Assembly (NCBI RefSeq): GCF_003725775.1
Contig: NZ_RJSG01000002.1
Span: 124,001 to 188,000, forward strand
DNA from: Nocardioides marmorisolisilvae
GTDB taxonomy: Bacteria; Actinomycetota; Actinomycetes; Propionibacteriales; Nocardioidaceae
Length of the DNA stretch: 64,000 nucleotides
Reading direction: 5' to 3'
Made by a program: the position numbers and the translations under genes. Positions 8,466 to 16,777 of this stretch are shown here, one piece after another. How positions within the stretch are numbered: position 1 is the stretch's first letter; every line of letters begins with the position of its first letter. The notes beneath the pieces are model-generated. The model was not told the origin of the DNA, did no database searches, and was given only the letters and a program-made list of their open reading frames with translations.

Positions 8466-8855
8466 ATGGCTGCTAGCTGGCAACGCGCGACGCTGACCGG
8501 TGCAGCGCTGATGCTCGCGGCCACGTTGGGGGCTTGCGGTGCTTCCGCCCACGAGACGAACACGACGTCCCGGGGGACCTATCCCGACTCTGCCGCCGCG
8601 GCGAAGTTCGCTGCTCGGGTGGCGAGGGCCTTCCAGACCGAGAGCGCGTCCACCAAGACGGCGTACCGGGATCTCGACTTCACCGACGTCATCCGAGCGC
8701 ACTCAGGCGAGGTCGATGACGGCGATGGAACCTACGAGGACTACGCCCCTGGTCGTTCCTTGACGGTCGACGATCACGGGTGCACGGTGACGATCGAGTT
8801 CGAGCCGACCGGCGTCGGCACGGCTCCCCAGGTCGACGACCCCGTCTGCAACTAG
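8466..8855 (+). CDS. Small lipoprotein, unknown function
   Basis: A 129-aa predicted lipoprotein: MAASWQRATLTGAALMLAAT leads to the lipobox LGAC with Cys24. The mature domain is acidic, with FTDVIRAHSGEVDDGDGTYEDYAPGRS and a likely disulfide between HGCTVTI and the C-terminal DPVCN. I do not recognise a family. ATG 8466 lies 33 bp after the guaA stop and could be read from the same transcript. It faces the ribbon-helix-helix gene at 8925-9110 tail to tail. Confidence 0.6.
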   Translation: MAASWQRATLTGAALMLAATLGACGASAHETNTTSRGTYPDSAAAAKFAARVARAFQTESASTKTAYRDLDFTDVIRAHSGEVDDGDGTYEDYAPGRSLTVDDHGCTVTIEFEPTGVGTAPQVDDPVCN

Positions 8856-8906
8856 TTCTCGCCAACAACAACGAGCGTTCGTCGTCGAATCGTTCGGGTG
8901 AGGTGA

Positions 8907-8923
8907 GCTCCGGCGGCCGGAGC
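8907..8923. terminator. Weak hairpin between convergent genes
   Basis: GCTCCGG (8907-8913) and CCGGAGC (8917-8923) form a 7-bp perfect stem with a 3-base loop, placed between two convergent genes. There is no U-tract, as is common in this GC-rich group. Confidence 0.35.
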
Positions 8924-8924
8924 C

Positions 8925-9110
8925 TCAGCCGGCGTAGGCCTCGAGAGCCTCACGCACGACGTCGCTCAGCCGCTTGCCCTCGGCGTCGGCCTGCGCCTGC
9001 AGCTTGCTGCGCACGTCGCCGGGCACGCGCGCCGAGACCTGGCAGGTCTGCACGCCCTCGCGCAGTGAAGGCCGTCCTCGGCCTCGCCGATCGTCGTGGT
9101 TCTGTTCCAT
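8925..9110 (-). CDS. Ribbon-helix-helix (CopG/Arc-type) DNA-binding protein
   Basis: A 61-aa protein with a single ribbon-helix-helix fold: a Lys/Arg-rich N-terminus (RRGRGRPSLREG), a short beta strand (TCQVSARVP), helix A (GDVRSKLQAQADAEG) and helix B (RLSDVVREALEAYAG). Such proteins are plasmid-type regulators or antitoxins. The start at 9110 is preferred over an ATG 13 codons upstream because GGGGGTG lies 5 nt before it. No toxin-like partner gene is adjacent, so it is an orphan; a toxin elsewhere or a stand-alone regulator role are both possible. Confidence 0.68.
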   Translation of the reverse strand: MEQNHDDRRGRGRPSLREGVQTCQVSARVPGDVRSKLQAQADAEGKRLSDVVREALEAYAG

Positions 9111-9389
9111 CTGAGCACCCCCGTGCCGTTCATTTCCGAGAACGGCCATGGTGCCATTTCAGGGCGCGCCCGCGGTGGTCCGGTCTACACCGCTGCGCGC
9201 GGGTCGGGGCTGACTGCACCTTTGGCCCATCTCGTACCAACTGCGATCTTCCGCGCATTCTGGACTGCCCCGTTCGTGCCATGTCTGCCTGGCCGAACGG
9301 CTCGCTAACTTGCCAATCAGGCGAGTGCCCGCTCGGGGAGCTCTAGGCGTTTCCCGATGGTGCTCATGCACCCACCTCGGAGGCGCACC

Positions 9390-12300
9390 ATGCGCAAGAT
9401 CACCACACTCGTGGGCGCGTTCGCGCTCGCCGCAGCGATCGTCGCTTTGCCGGGCCGGTCCGCGTCCGCCGCTCCTCTTCCTGCCGCCGTGCCGGTCGCG
9501 GCGACCGCACCTGCGGTCGCTCCCATGCCGGTGGCCGCTGACCCGACGGGACCGCTCGCCACTGCCTTCGGCAACTCCCCGTTGAAGCTGCTGCAGTCGA
9601 TCCTCTGCCCGGTGGTCCAGGGCGTCGCCGACGTGACGCACCCGGTTCCGGTCGTCGGCCCGATCGTCGACGCGCTGCCGGCCATCGTCTGCTCGATCAG
9701 CGTGCTCGGCTACGTCTACAAGACGACCTACTACCCGCCCTCCGGGCCGCCGATCGTCCGTTACACCAAGGCGCTCGCCACGGTGCCGACGCCGCTCGAC
9801 GTCGACGGCGCCGGCCTGCTTCCCGACTTCTACGGCACCCTGACCGCGAACCTGCCGCCGAACGGACTCAACCTGCAGATCCAGCGCCAGCTGGGCTTCC
9901 CGGTCAACGCGCGCGTCTCGGTCGAGGCGATCGCACTGCTCCCGACCAGCGGGACGCCGACCTTCGTCGGCTTCGGTGAGGACGGCACCTCGGTGGGAAC
10001 CGCGGGTCGCTGGGTCGCGAAGGCCAGCATCCTGGGCATCTCCGCCTCGACGCTGGACCTGGGTCTCGACCTCAACGTCACCAACCCGCCGTTCGCGCTG
10101 GCCACGATGGGGGAGATGTTCTCCGGCGACAACGCGGACGCTCCGACCACGACGTACCGCGGCAACGCGAAGTTCTCGCCGGTGCCCGCGTCGTTCAAGA
10201 CCAGGCTCAAGCTGGCCGACGACCGACAGCAGATCTCGGTCAACACCACGCCGACGGCGCTCGACGCGAAGATGGACATCCTGACGCCGGGCAACCACGA
10301 GCAGAACATCACGGCCACCGTCGACGCGGTGCCCTCGACGATCGACGTGGTGCACACCTCCGGCCCGGCCGGCAGCAACTCCGTGACGTACGACGCCTCG
10401 GCGCCGATCGCCAAGGTGACCGGCACCTACCGCGACAAGCTCAACGGCAACATCAAGACCGCCGCGGCACTGGACGCCTGGGGCATCCCTGCCCACATCC
10501 GGTTCGACCAGGCCGACGAGAACACCTTCGTCGGCGCGACCCAGGGCGGGAAGTTCGACCGCATCCAGGCGCGCTTCGCCCAGGGCGGTGACGTCGGGGC
10601 GCTCGACCCGAGCACGTCGGCCTTCGCGAAGTTCCACCGGGTCAGCAACGCGGTCTTCGGCGGCAGTCTCCAGCTGAACGACCTGCAGTCGGTGCAGCTC
10701 GACCAGGCCGGGCCGATCACCGGTGAGGTCAAGTTCGCGACCGCTCCTGCGCTGATCCCGCTGACGTTCGACGACGACGTCTCCACGGTCCACCTCGACG
10801 GGTACCTGAAGGGTCTCCCCGCGGACACGACGGTCTCCATCGACTCCGATGCCGGCGAGATCGGCTTCGACGGCCACGGCACCGGGATCGACGAGATCCA
10901 CCTGCACGGCACGAAGAGCACGCCGTTCTTCGCCAAGGCCACGCGTGTCGACGTGACGGTCAAGGACCTGCCCGCGGTGATGAACGTCGACTACGCCCAG
11001 GCCGACGGGGGCGTGACGTTCAACGCCTCCGGCAACGGCATCGGCTCGGTCGAGCTCCTCGCCAGTGACGGAGCGGGCGTGCCGTCAACGCCGGCGGGCG
11101 ACTACGCGTCGTACGAGGACACCGGGTCGCTGTACCGGGCGTACGCGCGCATCCTCGGCATCAAGTCGGTCTCCTTCAAGGCCGACCCGATGAGCGGCAA
11201 CCTGCAGACCAACTCGCCGCAGGTGCTGAACCTGTACGCGAACCTGGCGGATGCCACGCACAACCTGAAGGTCAACGGGACGATCGACAAGGTCCCGTCG
11301 AACATCGACTTCAGCCTCGACCAGGTCTCGGACGACACGACCGTCCTGGACTACGACGCGCACGGCCAGCACATCGACCACATCACGGTCGACGCGAGCG
11401 GGCTGTACAACGTGGCTGACGGGACAGCGCTGCCGCTGGGCATCGACACCCTGCACGCCCAGGTCGACGACATCCCGAGCCACATGCGGGCGGTGTTCTC
11501 GAGCCACAACGGAACGACCTTCTCGTTCGCACCGCGCGGTCAGAACGATCCGCCGAACAACCAGAAGATCGGGCGGATCCTGTTGCAGCTCTACCCGTCA
11601 GCCAGCGGCCCGCACAACAGCATCGCCGGGCACCAGACGGCGTACGGGAACCTGAACACCGGGCAGTTCACCGCTGACATCCACAACATCGGAGACACGT
11701 TCGTCCAGATCACCGATGCCAACAAGATCATCTCCTACTCCATCGCACCGGATCCGTTCGACTACACGTTCATCCAGGACGACGGGAAGTTCCTCCAGGG
11801 GACGATCTCGAACCCGACCCCGGCGACGATCAACCTCGACATGTCGAACAAGGTCAGCGTGCACTACCGGGCGACGACCAACACGCAGATCAACTCGATC
11901 ACGTTGCAGACCAACCTGGCCGGCGGTTACATCGACGCGAACCTGCAGAACATCGCTCCGGACGTGACCGTCTGCTTCTCGGGCGACAACAAGGCCTGCA
12001 AGGCGAGCTTCGTCCCGAACACCTACTTCGGATTCCTGATGCCACCGGCGCTGCTCGACTTCTCGCTGGTCCCGACGGATCTGTCGGGCAATGCCTGGCC
12101 GACCCGCTTCCGGGTCGACGGCACGTACTGCTTCGACGAGTCCGACCCGGGCACCTGCCTGGACAGCTCGGCCAAGAAGTCGCGTCTGGTGATCTCGAAC
12201 CTGCGGTTCGGCAAGGTCCAGGTGGGTGCCGGGTTCCGGTCGTTCGACTGCACGGCCTGCACCGCGGGTCGGGCCTACGCCTACTTCGACACCGACAACA

Positions 12301-12569
12301 CCCTGATCAGCGGCAACGTGAAGTACTACCAGGACGACGCGGACGACCCGTTGATCGAGTACCACACCGATTCGGACAGCTCCGGTATCGAGGCGCAGGA
12401 CAAGATCCTGTTCGTCGACTACTGCCTGCCGACGTGCATCGACTACGACGACCTCACGACGCACAGCACCGGCACGTTCAGCTGCATCGACAGCCCGCAC
12501 CTGGACGTGGACATCCCGGTCTTCGACGACATCGATCTCCTCAGCGGAAGCTTCATCCACTTCTGCTGA
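9390..12569 (+). CDS. Large secreted repetitive beta-rich protein, unknown function
   Basis: A 1059-aa exported protein. Signal peptide MRKITTLVGAFALAAAIVALPGRSASA is probably cleaved near residue 27. The central part (about 280-800) contains at least five divergent copies of an 80-100-residue unit whose signature reads roughly V-x-D-hydrophobic-P-x-x-hydrophobic-x-V, then a D/N-A-x-G-x-G-I-D turn and a short beta strand; examples are VTVKDLPAVMNVDYAQ, TIDKVPSNIDFSLDQ and AQVDDIPSHMRAVFSS. The C-terminal 170 residues are Cys-rich (FDCTACTAG, DYCLPTCIDYDD, SFIHFC) and probably disulfide-bonded. No enzyme motif or LPXTG anchor is seen. GGAGGCG 5 nt before ATG 9390 fixes the start; a strong hairpin follows the stop. 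Confidence 0.75.
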   Translation: MRKITTLVGAFALAAAIVALPGRSASAAPLPAAVPVAATAPAVAPMPVAADPTGPLATAFGNSPLKLLQSILCPVVQGVADVTHPVPVVGPIVDALPAIVCSISVLGYVYKTTYYPPSGPPIVRYTKALATVPTPLDVDGAGLLPDFYGTLTANLPPNGLNLQIQRQLGFPVNARVSVEAIALLPTSGTPTFVGFGEDGTSVGTAGRWVAKASILGISASTLDLGLDLNVTNPPFALATMGEMFSGDNADAPTTTYRGNAKFSPVPASFKTRLKLADDRQQISVNTTPTALDAKMDILTPGNHEQNITATVDAVPSTIDVVHTSGPAGSNSVTYDASAPIAKVTGTYRDKLNGNIKTAAALDAWGIPAHIRFDQADENTFVGATQGGKFDRIQARFAQGGDVGALDPSTSAFAKFHRVSNAVFGGSLQLNDLQSVQLDQAGPITGEVKFATAPALIPLTFDDDVSTVHLDGYLKGLPADTTVSIDSDAGEIGFDGHGTGIDEIHLHGTKSTPFFAKATRVDVTVKDLPAVMNVDYAQADGGVTFNASGNGIGSVELLASDGAGVPSTPAGDYASYEDTGSLYRAYARILGIKSVSFKADPMSGNLQTNSPQVLNLYANLADATHNLKVNGTIDKVPSNIDFSLDQVSDDTTVLDYDAHGQHIDHITVDASGLYNVADGTALPLGIDTLHAQVDDIPSHMRAVFSSHNGTTFSFAPRGQNDPPNNQKIGRILLQLYPSASGPHNSIAGHQTAYGNLNTGQFTADIHNIGDTFVQITDANKIISYSIAPDPFDYTFIQDDGKFLQGTISNPTPATINLDMSNKVSVHYRATTNTQINSITLQTNLAGGYIDANLQNIAPDVTVCFSGDNKACKASFVPNTYFGFLMPPALLDFSLVPTDLSGNAWPTRFRVDGTYCFDESDPGTCLDSSAKKSRLVISNLRFGKVQVGAGFRSFDCTACTAGRAYAYFDTDNTLISGNVKYYQDDADDPLIEYHTDSDSSGIEAQDKILFVDYCLPTCIDYDDLTTHSTGTFSCIDSPHLDVDIPVFDDIDLLSGSFIHFC

Positions 12570-12584
12570 CCGGCACGGGAAGGA

Positions 12585-12617
12585 CCGGACGCCCGCCAGG
12601 TTCTGGCGGGCGTCCGG
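12585..12617 (+). terminator. Strong stem-loop terminator after the repetitive secreted protein
   Basis: A 14-bp perfect stem (12585-12598 with 12604-12617) and a 5-base loop, starting 15 bp after the stop codon, followed by CCTGTCG rather than a U-run. Confidence 0.75.
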
Positions 12618-12720
12618 CCTGTCGTCCCGCGTGCGAATCCTGAGCGAGTTCTGAAAGTCGCGCGCGGTCGGGTCGGTCCGGTGTAGAACGCGGGGAGGAA
12701 CGACGACTCAGGAGGTCCCC

Positions 12721-13962
12721 GTGGTCCGAGCGCGCAGACGCCTCGGTGTACTCACCGTGCTCGCTGCTCTGACGGCGACGTTCGCGGCCGTACCCACCAG
12801 CCCCTCGGCCGCGGCGGGGTCGTGCACCGGCTTCCAGAACCGCACCGGAGTCACGAGCACGACGATCACCATCGCGAACGTCGCCGACCTCTCCGGGCCG
12901 GTCCCGAACCTGGGGCGCCCGGCGCTCGACGGGGTCAAGGCATTCGTCTCCTACTTCAACGCCTCCCAGTCGATCTGCGGCCGCAAGCTCCGGATCTACA
13001 CCCTCGACTCCCAGACGGACGCCAAGGGCAACGGCACCGCGTACGCCGCGGCGTGCAAGCACGCATTCGCGGCGGTGGGCTCGTGGTCGCTCTTCGACAA
13101 CGGCGGGTCCTGGACGACCCAGAACTGCGGGCTCCCCGACATCCGTTCGACCTCGGCGTCCACGGACCGCAACGACTGCCCCACCTGTTTCGGCGTCCAG
13201 GCGACCCAGGACGACGCGTTCCCGAACGCGATCCCTGACTTCTTCCTGGGCCACCAGCACGCGGCCTCGCAGGCGGTCGGTCTGGTGTACCTGAACGCGC
13301 AGGCCTACGCCGCGAAGGCAGCCACCATGTTCTCCGCGGAGCAGAAGCGCGGGATGAACTTCGTCTACTCGACCGGCATCGACGTGGCCGCCTTCGACTA
13401 CGGCCCGTACGTGACCCAGCTCAAGAGCCATGGCGTCCAGCTCGTCCAGTTCGTCGGCCCGTACCAGCAGGCCGTGCGTCTGGCGCAGGCGATGAAGGAT
13501 GCGTCGTACGCGCCGCTGTTCCAGACCGACCCACGGACCTACGGCATCAAGCCGTACGTCACTGATGGAGGCGCGGCCGTCGACGGCACCTACGTCCCGA
13601 TCGACATCACCCCGTTCTCCGAGGCGGCGAGCAACACGGAGCTTCGTCGTTACATCACCTACCTCCGCAAGGTGCATCCCGGGGCGTCGCCGAGCATCGA
13701 CGGGCTTTTCGCCTGGTCCGCGGCTCGGCTGTTCGTCGACCGGGCCCGAGCGCTGGGCGGTCGCCTCAGCCGCGCGAACCTGGTGACCGCGGTGCGCGGT
13801 GTGCACGCGTGGACCGACTCCGGTGCTCACGCGAGCCAGAACGTCGGCTCGAAGGTCGTCACCCCGTGCTGGCGGATGCTCCGGCTCGACGCCGGTACGT
13901 GGGTCGCGGTCGGCGGCACGGCGTACGTGTGCAACGGCCGGACTGTGGTGCCGACGCCCTAG
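12721..13962 (+). CDS. Secreted type-1 periplasmic-binding-fold protein (LivJ/branched-chain-type)
   Basis: A 413-aa exported binding protein of the branched-chain amino acid/amide family that supplies ligands to ABC transporters. Signal peptide ends near SPSAAAGS. The fold is indicated by ITIANVADLSGPVPN, ALDGVKAFVSYFNA and LRIYTLDSQTDA, followed by CKHAFAAVGSWSLFD and ATMFSAEQKRGMNFVY. Conserved cysteines (SICGRK, ACKHAF, QNCGLP and CPTC) suggest disulfides. There is no lipobox, unlike the paralog at 20427-21857, so this copy is probably released or wall-associated. No permease or ATPase gene is nearby. GTG 12721 has AGGAGGT 3 nt upstream. Confidence 0.82.
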   Translation: MVRARRRLGVLTVLAALTATFAAVPTSPSAAAGSCTGFQNRTGVTSTTITIANVADLSGPVPNLGRPALDGVKAFVSYFNASQSICGRKLRIYTLDSQTDAKGNGTAYAAACKHAFAAVGSWSLFDNGGSWTTQNCGLPDIRSTSASTDRNDCPTCFGVQATQDDAFPNAIPDFFLGHQHAASQAVGLVYLNAQAYAAKAATMFSAEQKRGMNFVYSTGIDVAAFDYGPYVTQLKSHGVQLVQFVGPYQQAVRLAQAMKDASYAPLFQTDPRTYGIKPYVTDGGAAVDGTYVPIDITPFSEAASNTELRRYITYLRKVHPGASPSIDGLFAWSAARLFVDRARALGGRLSRANLVTAVRGVHAWTDSGAHASQNVGSKVVTPCWRMLRLDAGTWVAVGGTAYVCNGRTVVPTP

Positions 13963-14060
13963 TAGCGGTCCGCTGTTGGCTGGCCTGTGAACCGCGGGCA
14001 CAGGATTCGTCGGTTTCTGCCTAGGGTCACAGTTCGATGAAGTCATACCTAGGAGGTGGC

Positions 14061-14285
14061 GTGGCCGTTCGCAAGGTGGCGGTGACACTGCCAGAAGAGC
14101 CGTACGAGCTGGTCGAACGTGCCCAGGCCGTTGAGCATCGAACGAGGTCGGAGGTCACTGGGGCAGGGGCGCCCCGCTCGGCTTCGGTCCAGGCCGGTCT
14201 CGAGGACGGATACGCAGCGGCCTGGGCGGAGTGGGAATCCTCGGGTGGCCGGGAGGTCTGGGAGTCGACCGCGGCGACGGTCTGA
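14061..14285 (+). CDS. Orphan ribbon-helix-helix antitoxin-like protein
   Basis: A 74-aa protein beginning MAVRKVAVTLPEEPYELVERAQAVEHRTRSEV when read from GTG 14061. The strand-helix-helix pattern with basic N-terminus resembles VapB/CopG-type antitoxins; the usual second helix is interrupted by a Gly/Ala/Pro stretch (TGAGAPRSA), so the domain may be degenerate. The acidic tail ends WESSGGREVWESTAATV. AGGAGG at 14051-14056 lies 4 nt before the GTG, preferred over ATG 14037, which has no ribosome site. No toxin gene follows; 78 bp later the amidohydrolase starts from its own promoter. Confidence 0.55.
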   Translation: MAVRKVAVTLPEEPYELVERAQAVEHRTRSEVTGAGAPRSASVQAGLEDGYAAAWAEWESSGGREVWESTAATV

Positions 14286-14328
14286 CCAGTCGCCTCGAAC
14301 CGGCCCGCAACACGAGTGAGGGCGACTC

Positions 14329-14357
14329 TTGACACGTGTCAAAAACCCCCGTTCGAT
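14329..14357 (+). promoter_or_regulatory. Leaderless promoter with perfect palindromic operator TTGACACGTGTCAA
   Basis: TTGACA (14329-14334), a 17-bp spacer and TTCGAT (14352-14357); the start ATG follows 6 nt later with no Shine-Dalgarno sequence. The -35 element is the left end of the perfect 14-bp palindrome TTGACACGTGTCAA (14329-14342), a natural repressor site. The -35 matches consensus fully, the -10 only in part. Confidence 0.6.
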
Positions 14358-14363
14358 ACGTGC

Positions 14364-16154
14364 ATGACCTTTGACGTGATCGTCCGCGACGGCCTGTGGT
14401 TCGACGGGACCGGCGCCGAGCCACAGCAGCGCAACCTCGGCATCAAGGACGGACGGGTCGCCACCGTCTCGGCTGAGGCGCTCGACGAGACCGGCTGCAC
14501 CGAGGTCATCAACGCCGGCGGCAAGTGGGTGCTGCCCGGCATGGTCGACATCCACACCCACTACGACATCGAGGTGCTCGGCGGACCGTCGCTGGTCGAG
14601 TCGCTGCGCCACGGCGTGACCACGATCTTCCTCGGCTCGTGCTCGCTGTCGACCGTGCACGTCGACCCGGTCGACGCCGGAGACCTGTTCGGTCGGGTCG
14701 AGGCGATCCCGCGCCGCCACGTCATCGACGGCGTCACCCGGCACAAGACCTGGACCAATGCGTCCGAGTACGTCGAGGCGCTGGAGTCCCTGCCGCTCGG
14801 GCCGAACCTCGCGGCGTTCGTCGGTCACTCCGACATGCGCACCGCGACGATGGGGCTGGACCGCGCCACCCGCAAGGGCGTCCGGCCCACGCGCGAGGAG
14901 CAGGCCCGGATGGAGGCCTGGCTCACCGAGGCGCTGGACGCCGGCTTCATCGGGATGAGCTCGCAGCAGCTGCTCTTCGACAAGCTCGACGGCGACACCT
15001 GCCGTTCCCGCACGCTGCCCTCGACCTTCGCCAAGGCCCGCGAGCTGCGCCGGCTCAACGCGATCCTGCGCAAGCGCGACCGTGTTCTCCAGTCCGGCCC
15101 GAACATCAAGAACCCGCTCAACATCCTGAGCCAGTCACTGTCCTCGCTCGGCATCGGACGCAAGAAGCTGAAGACCAGTCTGCTGTCGGCCGCGGACATC
15201 AAGGCGCTGCCGTTCGTCATCAAGATCATGGGTCCGATCGCGACCGTCGTGAACAAGCTCGGCGGCAACTTCCGCTGGCAGCACCTGCCGGTGCCGTTCG
15301 AGGTGTACGCCGACGGCATCGACCTGGTCATCTTCGAGGAGTTCGGCTCCGGCGCCGCGGCGCTGCACCTGTCCGAGGAGTTCGCCCGCAACGAGCTGCT
15401 GCGCGACGAGGAGTACCGCCGCACGTTCCGCAAGGACTACGACTCCAAGTACGGCCCGCGCGTGTGGCACCGCGACTTCTTCGATGCCGAGATCGTCGAG
15501 TGCCCGGACGCCTCGGTGGTCGGCAAGTCCTTCGGGCAGGTCGGTCTCGACCGCGGTGGCCTGCACCCGGTCGACGCGTTCCTCGACCTGGTCCTCGAGC
15601 ACGGCACCGCGCTGCGCTGGCGGACCACGATCTCCAACCACCGTCCCGAGTTCCTCAAGAAGCTCGCGAAGGACCCGGGCGTGCAGATCGGCTTCTCCGA
15701 CGCCGGCGCGCACCTGCGCAACATGGCGTTCTACAACTGCGGCCTGCGGCTGCTCAAGCACGTGGTCGAGGCCGAGAAGGCCGGCGCCCCGTTCATGAGC
15801 GTCGAGCACGCGGTGCACCGGCTGACCGGCGAGCTCGCCGACTGGTACGGCCTGGACGCCGGCCACCTGCGCGAGGGCGACCGGGCCGACCTGGTCGTCA
15901 TCGACCCGACCAAGCTGGACGCCAGCCTCGAGGAGTACGCCGAGAGCCCGGTGGAGCAGTTCGGGAACCTGTCCCGGATGGTCAACCGCAACGACGCGAC
16001 CGTGCCGGTGGTGATCGTCGCCGGTCGTCCGGTCATTCGTGAGGGTGTCCCGACCGAGGTGCTGGGCGCCGAGCGCACCGGCCAGTTCCTGCGCTGCGAG
16101 GAGCCGGGCGTGGTGCCCGCGCCGCAGCCGGGCGCCGGCGCACTCGCCTCCTGA
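14364..16154 (+). CDS. D-aminoacylase-like amidohydrolase
   Basis: A 596-aa metal-dependent amidohydrolase of the N-acyl-D-amino-acid deacylase type (amidohydrolase 3 fold), which removes acyl groups from D-amino acids; the real substrate cannot be read from sequence. The metal site begins with VDIHTHYD (His64 and His66); SRGTTT-like VTTIFLGSCSLSTV, the FVGHSDMRTATMG block and FSDAGAHLRNM (late metal-binding Asp) follow. The C-terminus has LREGDRADLVVIDP, the composite beta-sandwich of the family. The ATG at 14364 is chosen since MTFDVIVRDGLWFDGTG is the normal family start and the mRNA appears leaderless. No racemase or peptidase neighbour is present. Confidence 0.83.
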   Translation: MTFDVIVRDGLWFDGTGAEPQQRNLGIKDGRVATVSAEALDETGCTEVINAGGKWVLPGMVDIHTHYDIEVLGGPSLVESLRHGVTTIFLGSCSLSTVHVDPVDAGDLFGRVEAIPRRHVIDGVTRHKTWTNASEYVEALESLPLGPNLAAFVGHSDMRTATMGLDRATRKGVRPTREEQARMEAWLTEALDAGFIGMSSQQLLFDKLDGDTCRSRTLPSTFAKARELRRLNAILRKRDRVLQSGPNIKNPLNILSQSLSSLGIGRKKLKTSLLSAADIKALPFVIKIMGPIATVVNKLGGNFRWQHLPVPFEVYADGIDLVIFEEFGSGAAALHLSEEFARNELLRDEEYRRTFRKDYDSKYGPRVWHRDFFDAEIVECPDASVVGKSFGQVGLDRGGLHPVDAFLDLVLEHGTALRWRTTISNHRPEFLKKLAKDPGVQIGFSDAGAHLRNMAFYNCGLRLLKHVVEAEKAGAPFMSVEHAVHRLTGELADWYGLDAGHLREGDRADLVVIDPTKLDASLEEYAESPVEQFGNLSRMVNRNDATVPVVIVAGRPVIREGVPTEVLGAERTGQFLRCEEPGVVPAPQPGAGALAS

Positions 16155-16238
16155 CCTGGGGAAACGCGGTCTAGACGCGGGGTCGTCGCGGCCCGGTTTG
16201 TCCGGTCGCCCCGGTCTTCGCACTTCTACTGTGTGCTG

Positions 16239-16430
16239 ATGGACCACCAGGGTCGGCACCGTGACTGGGCTCTGCTCAAGCAGAACGTCGCGTCCTTCGT
16301 GGTCGGTGTCCTCGGGATCCTGGTGTTCATCGCCACGGGCAGCAAGGTGCTGCTGGTCATCACGATGGTGATCCTGTTCTTCCTGCCACCGGTGTCGCGG
16401 TTCCGTGCATGGCGGAGGAACAGGAAGTGA
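16239..16430 (+). CDS. Small membrane protein
   Basis: A 63-aa protein with two closely spaced hydrophobic segments (VASFVVGVLGILVFIA and KVLLVITMVILFFLPPV) and a basic C-terminus (SRFRAWRRNRK), predicted to sit in the cytoplasmic membrane. No family is recognised. Its stop overlaps the GTG start of the next gene in a GTGA junction (16427-16430), so the two are translationally coupled. Confidence 0.55.
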   Translation: MDHQGRHRDWALLKQNVASFVVGVLGILVFIATGSKVLLVITMVILFFLPPVSRFRAWRRNRK

Positions 16431-16735
16431 TCGCGTCCTACGTCGACCAGGAAGGCGAGGAGCGCGCGTTCGACGTCGCGTGCCTCGGCGACTTCAACGC
16501 GCTGGTCGACGAGGCGCGCTGCTCGGTGCTGCTCGAGCACGAGAACGGATCGAGCGTCGCCTTCAGCGGTGGGGAGTCGGTCGCGTTCCTCGTCTGGACC
16601 GATCCGCTCGGCTACGTCTACTCGTGGCAGGGGGAGCGCGAGCATGCGCTGGCCTGTGTGCAGACCTACCTGGAGACGGGCTGGCCGACGTCGGAGGCCG
16701 TGCGCTTCACCCACGACGGGAGCTCGCCGGACTAG
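16427..16735 (+). CDS. Small soluble protein of unknown function
   Basis: A 102-aa protein from GTG 16427, which overlaps the preceding stop as GTGA and has GGAGGA 7 nt upstream (16414-16419); an ATG at 16409 in the same frame lacks a ribosome site. The sequence is acidic with alternating strands (IASYVDQEGEERAFDV, DEARCSVLLEHENGSS, VWTDPLGYVYSWQG) and ends in an aromatic-helical segment. It resembles immunity-type or Imm-like small proteins in size and acidity only; I do not assign a family. Confidence 0.5.
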   Translation: MIASYVDQEGEERAFDVACLGDFNALVDEARCSVLLEHENGSSVAFSGGESVAFLVWTDPLGYVYSWQGEREHALACVQTYLETGWPTSEAVRFTHDGSSPD

Positions 16736-16777
16736 CCATCCGTTGACGCCCCCGGAGGCCGTCACTAGCCTCCGCGC

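Noticed and set aside
6843-8702. 619-codon minus-strand open frame opposite guaA
   Set aside because: guaA is unambiguous; the shadow has only GC-driven Arg/Val/Gly/Asp composition.
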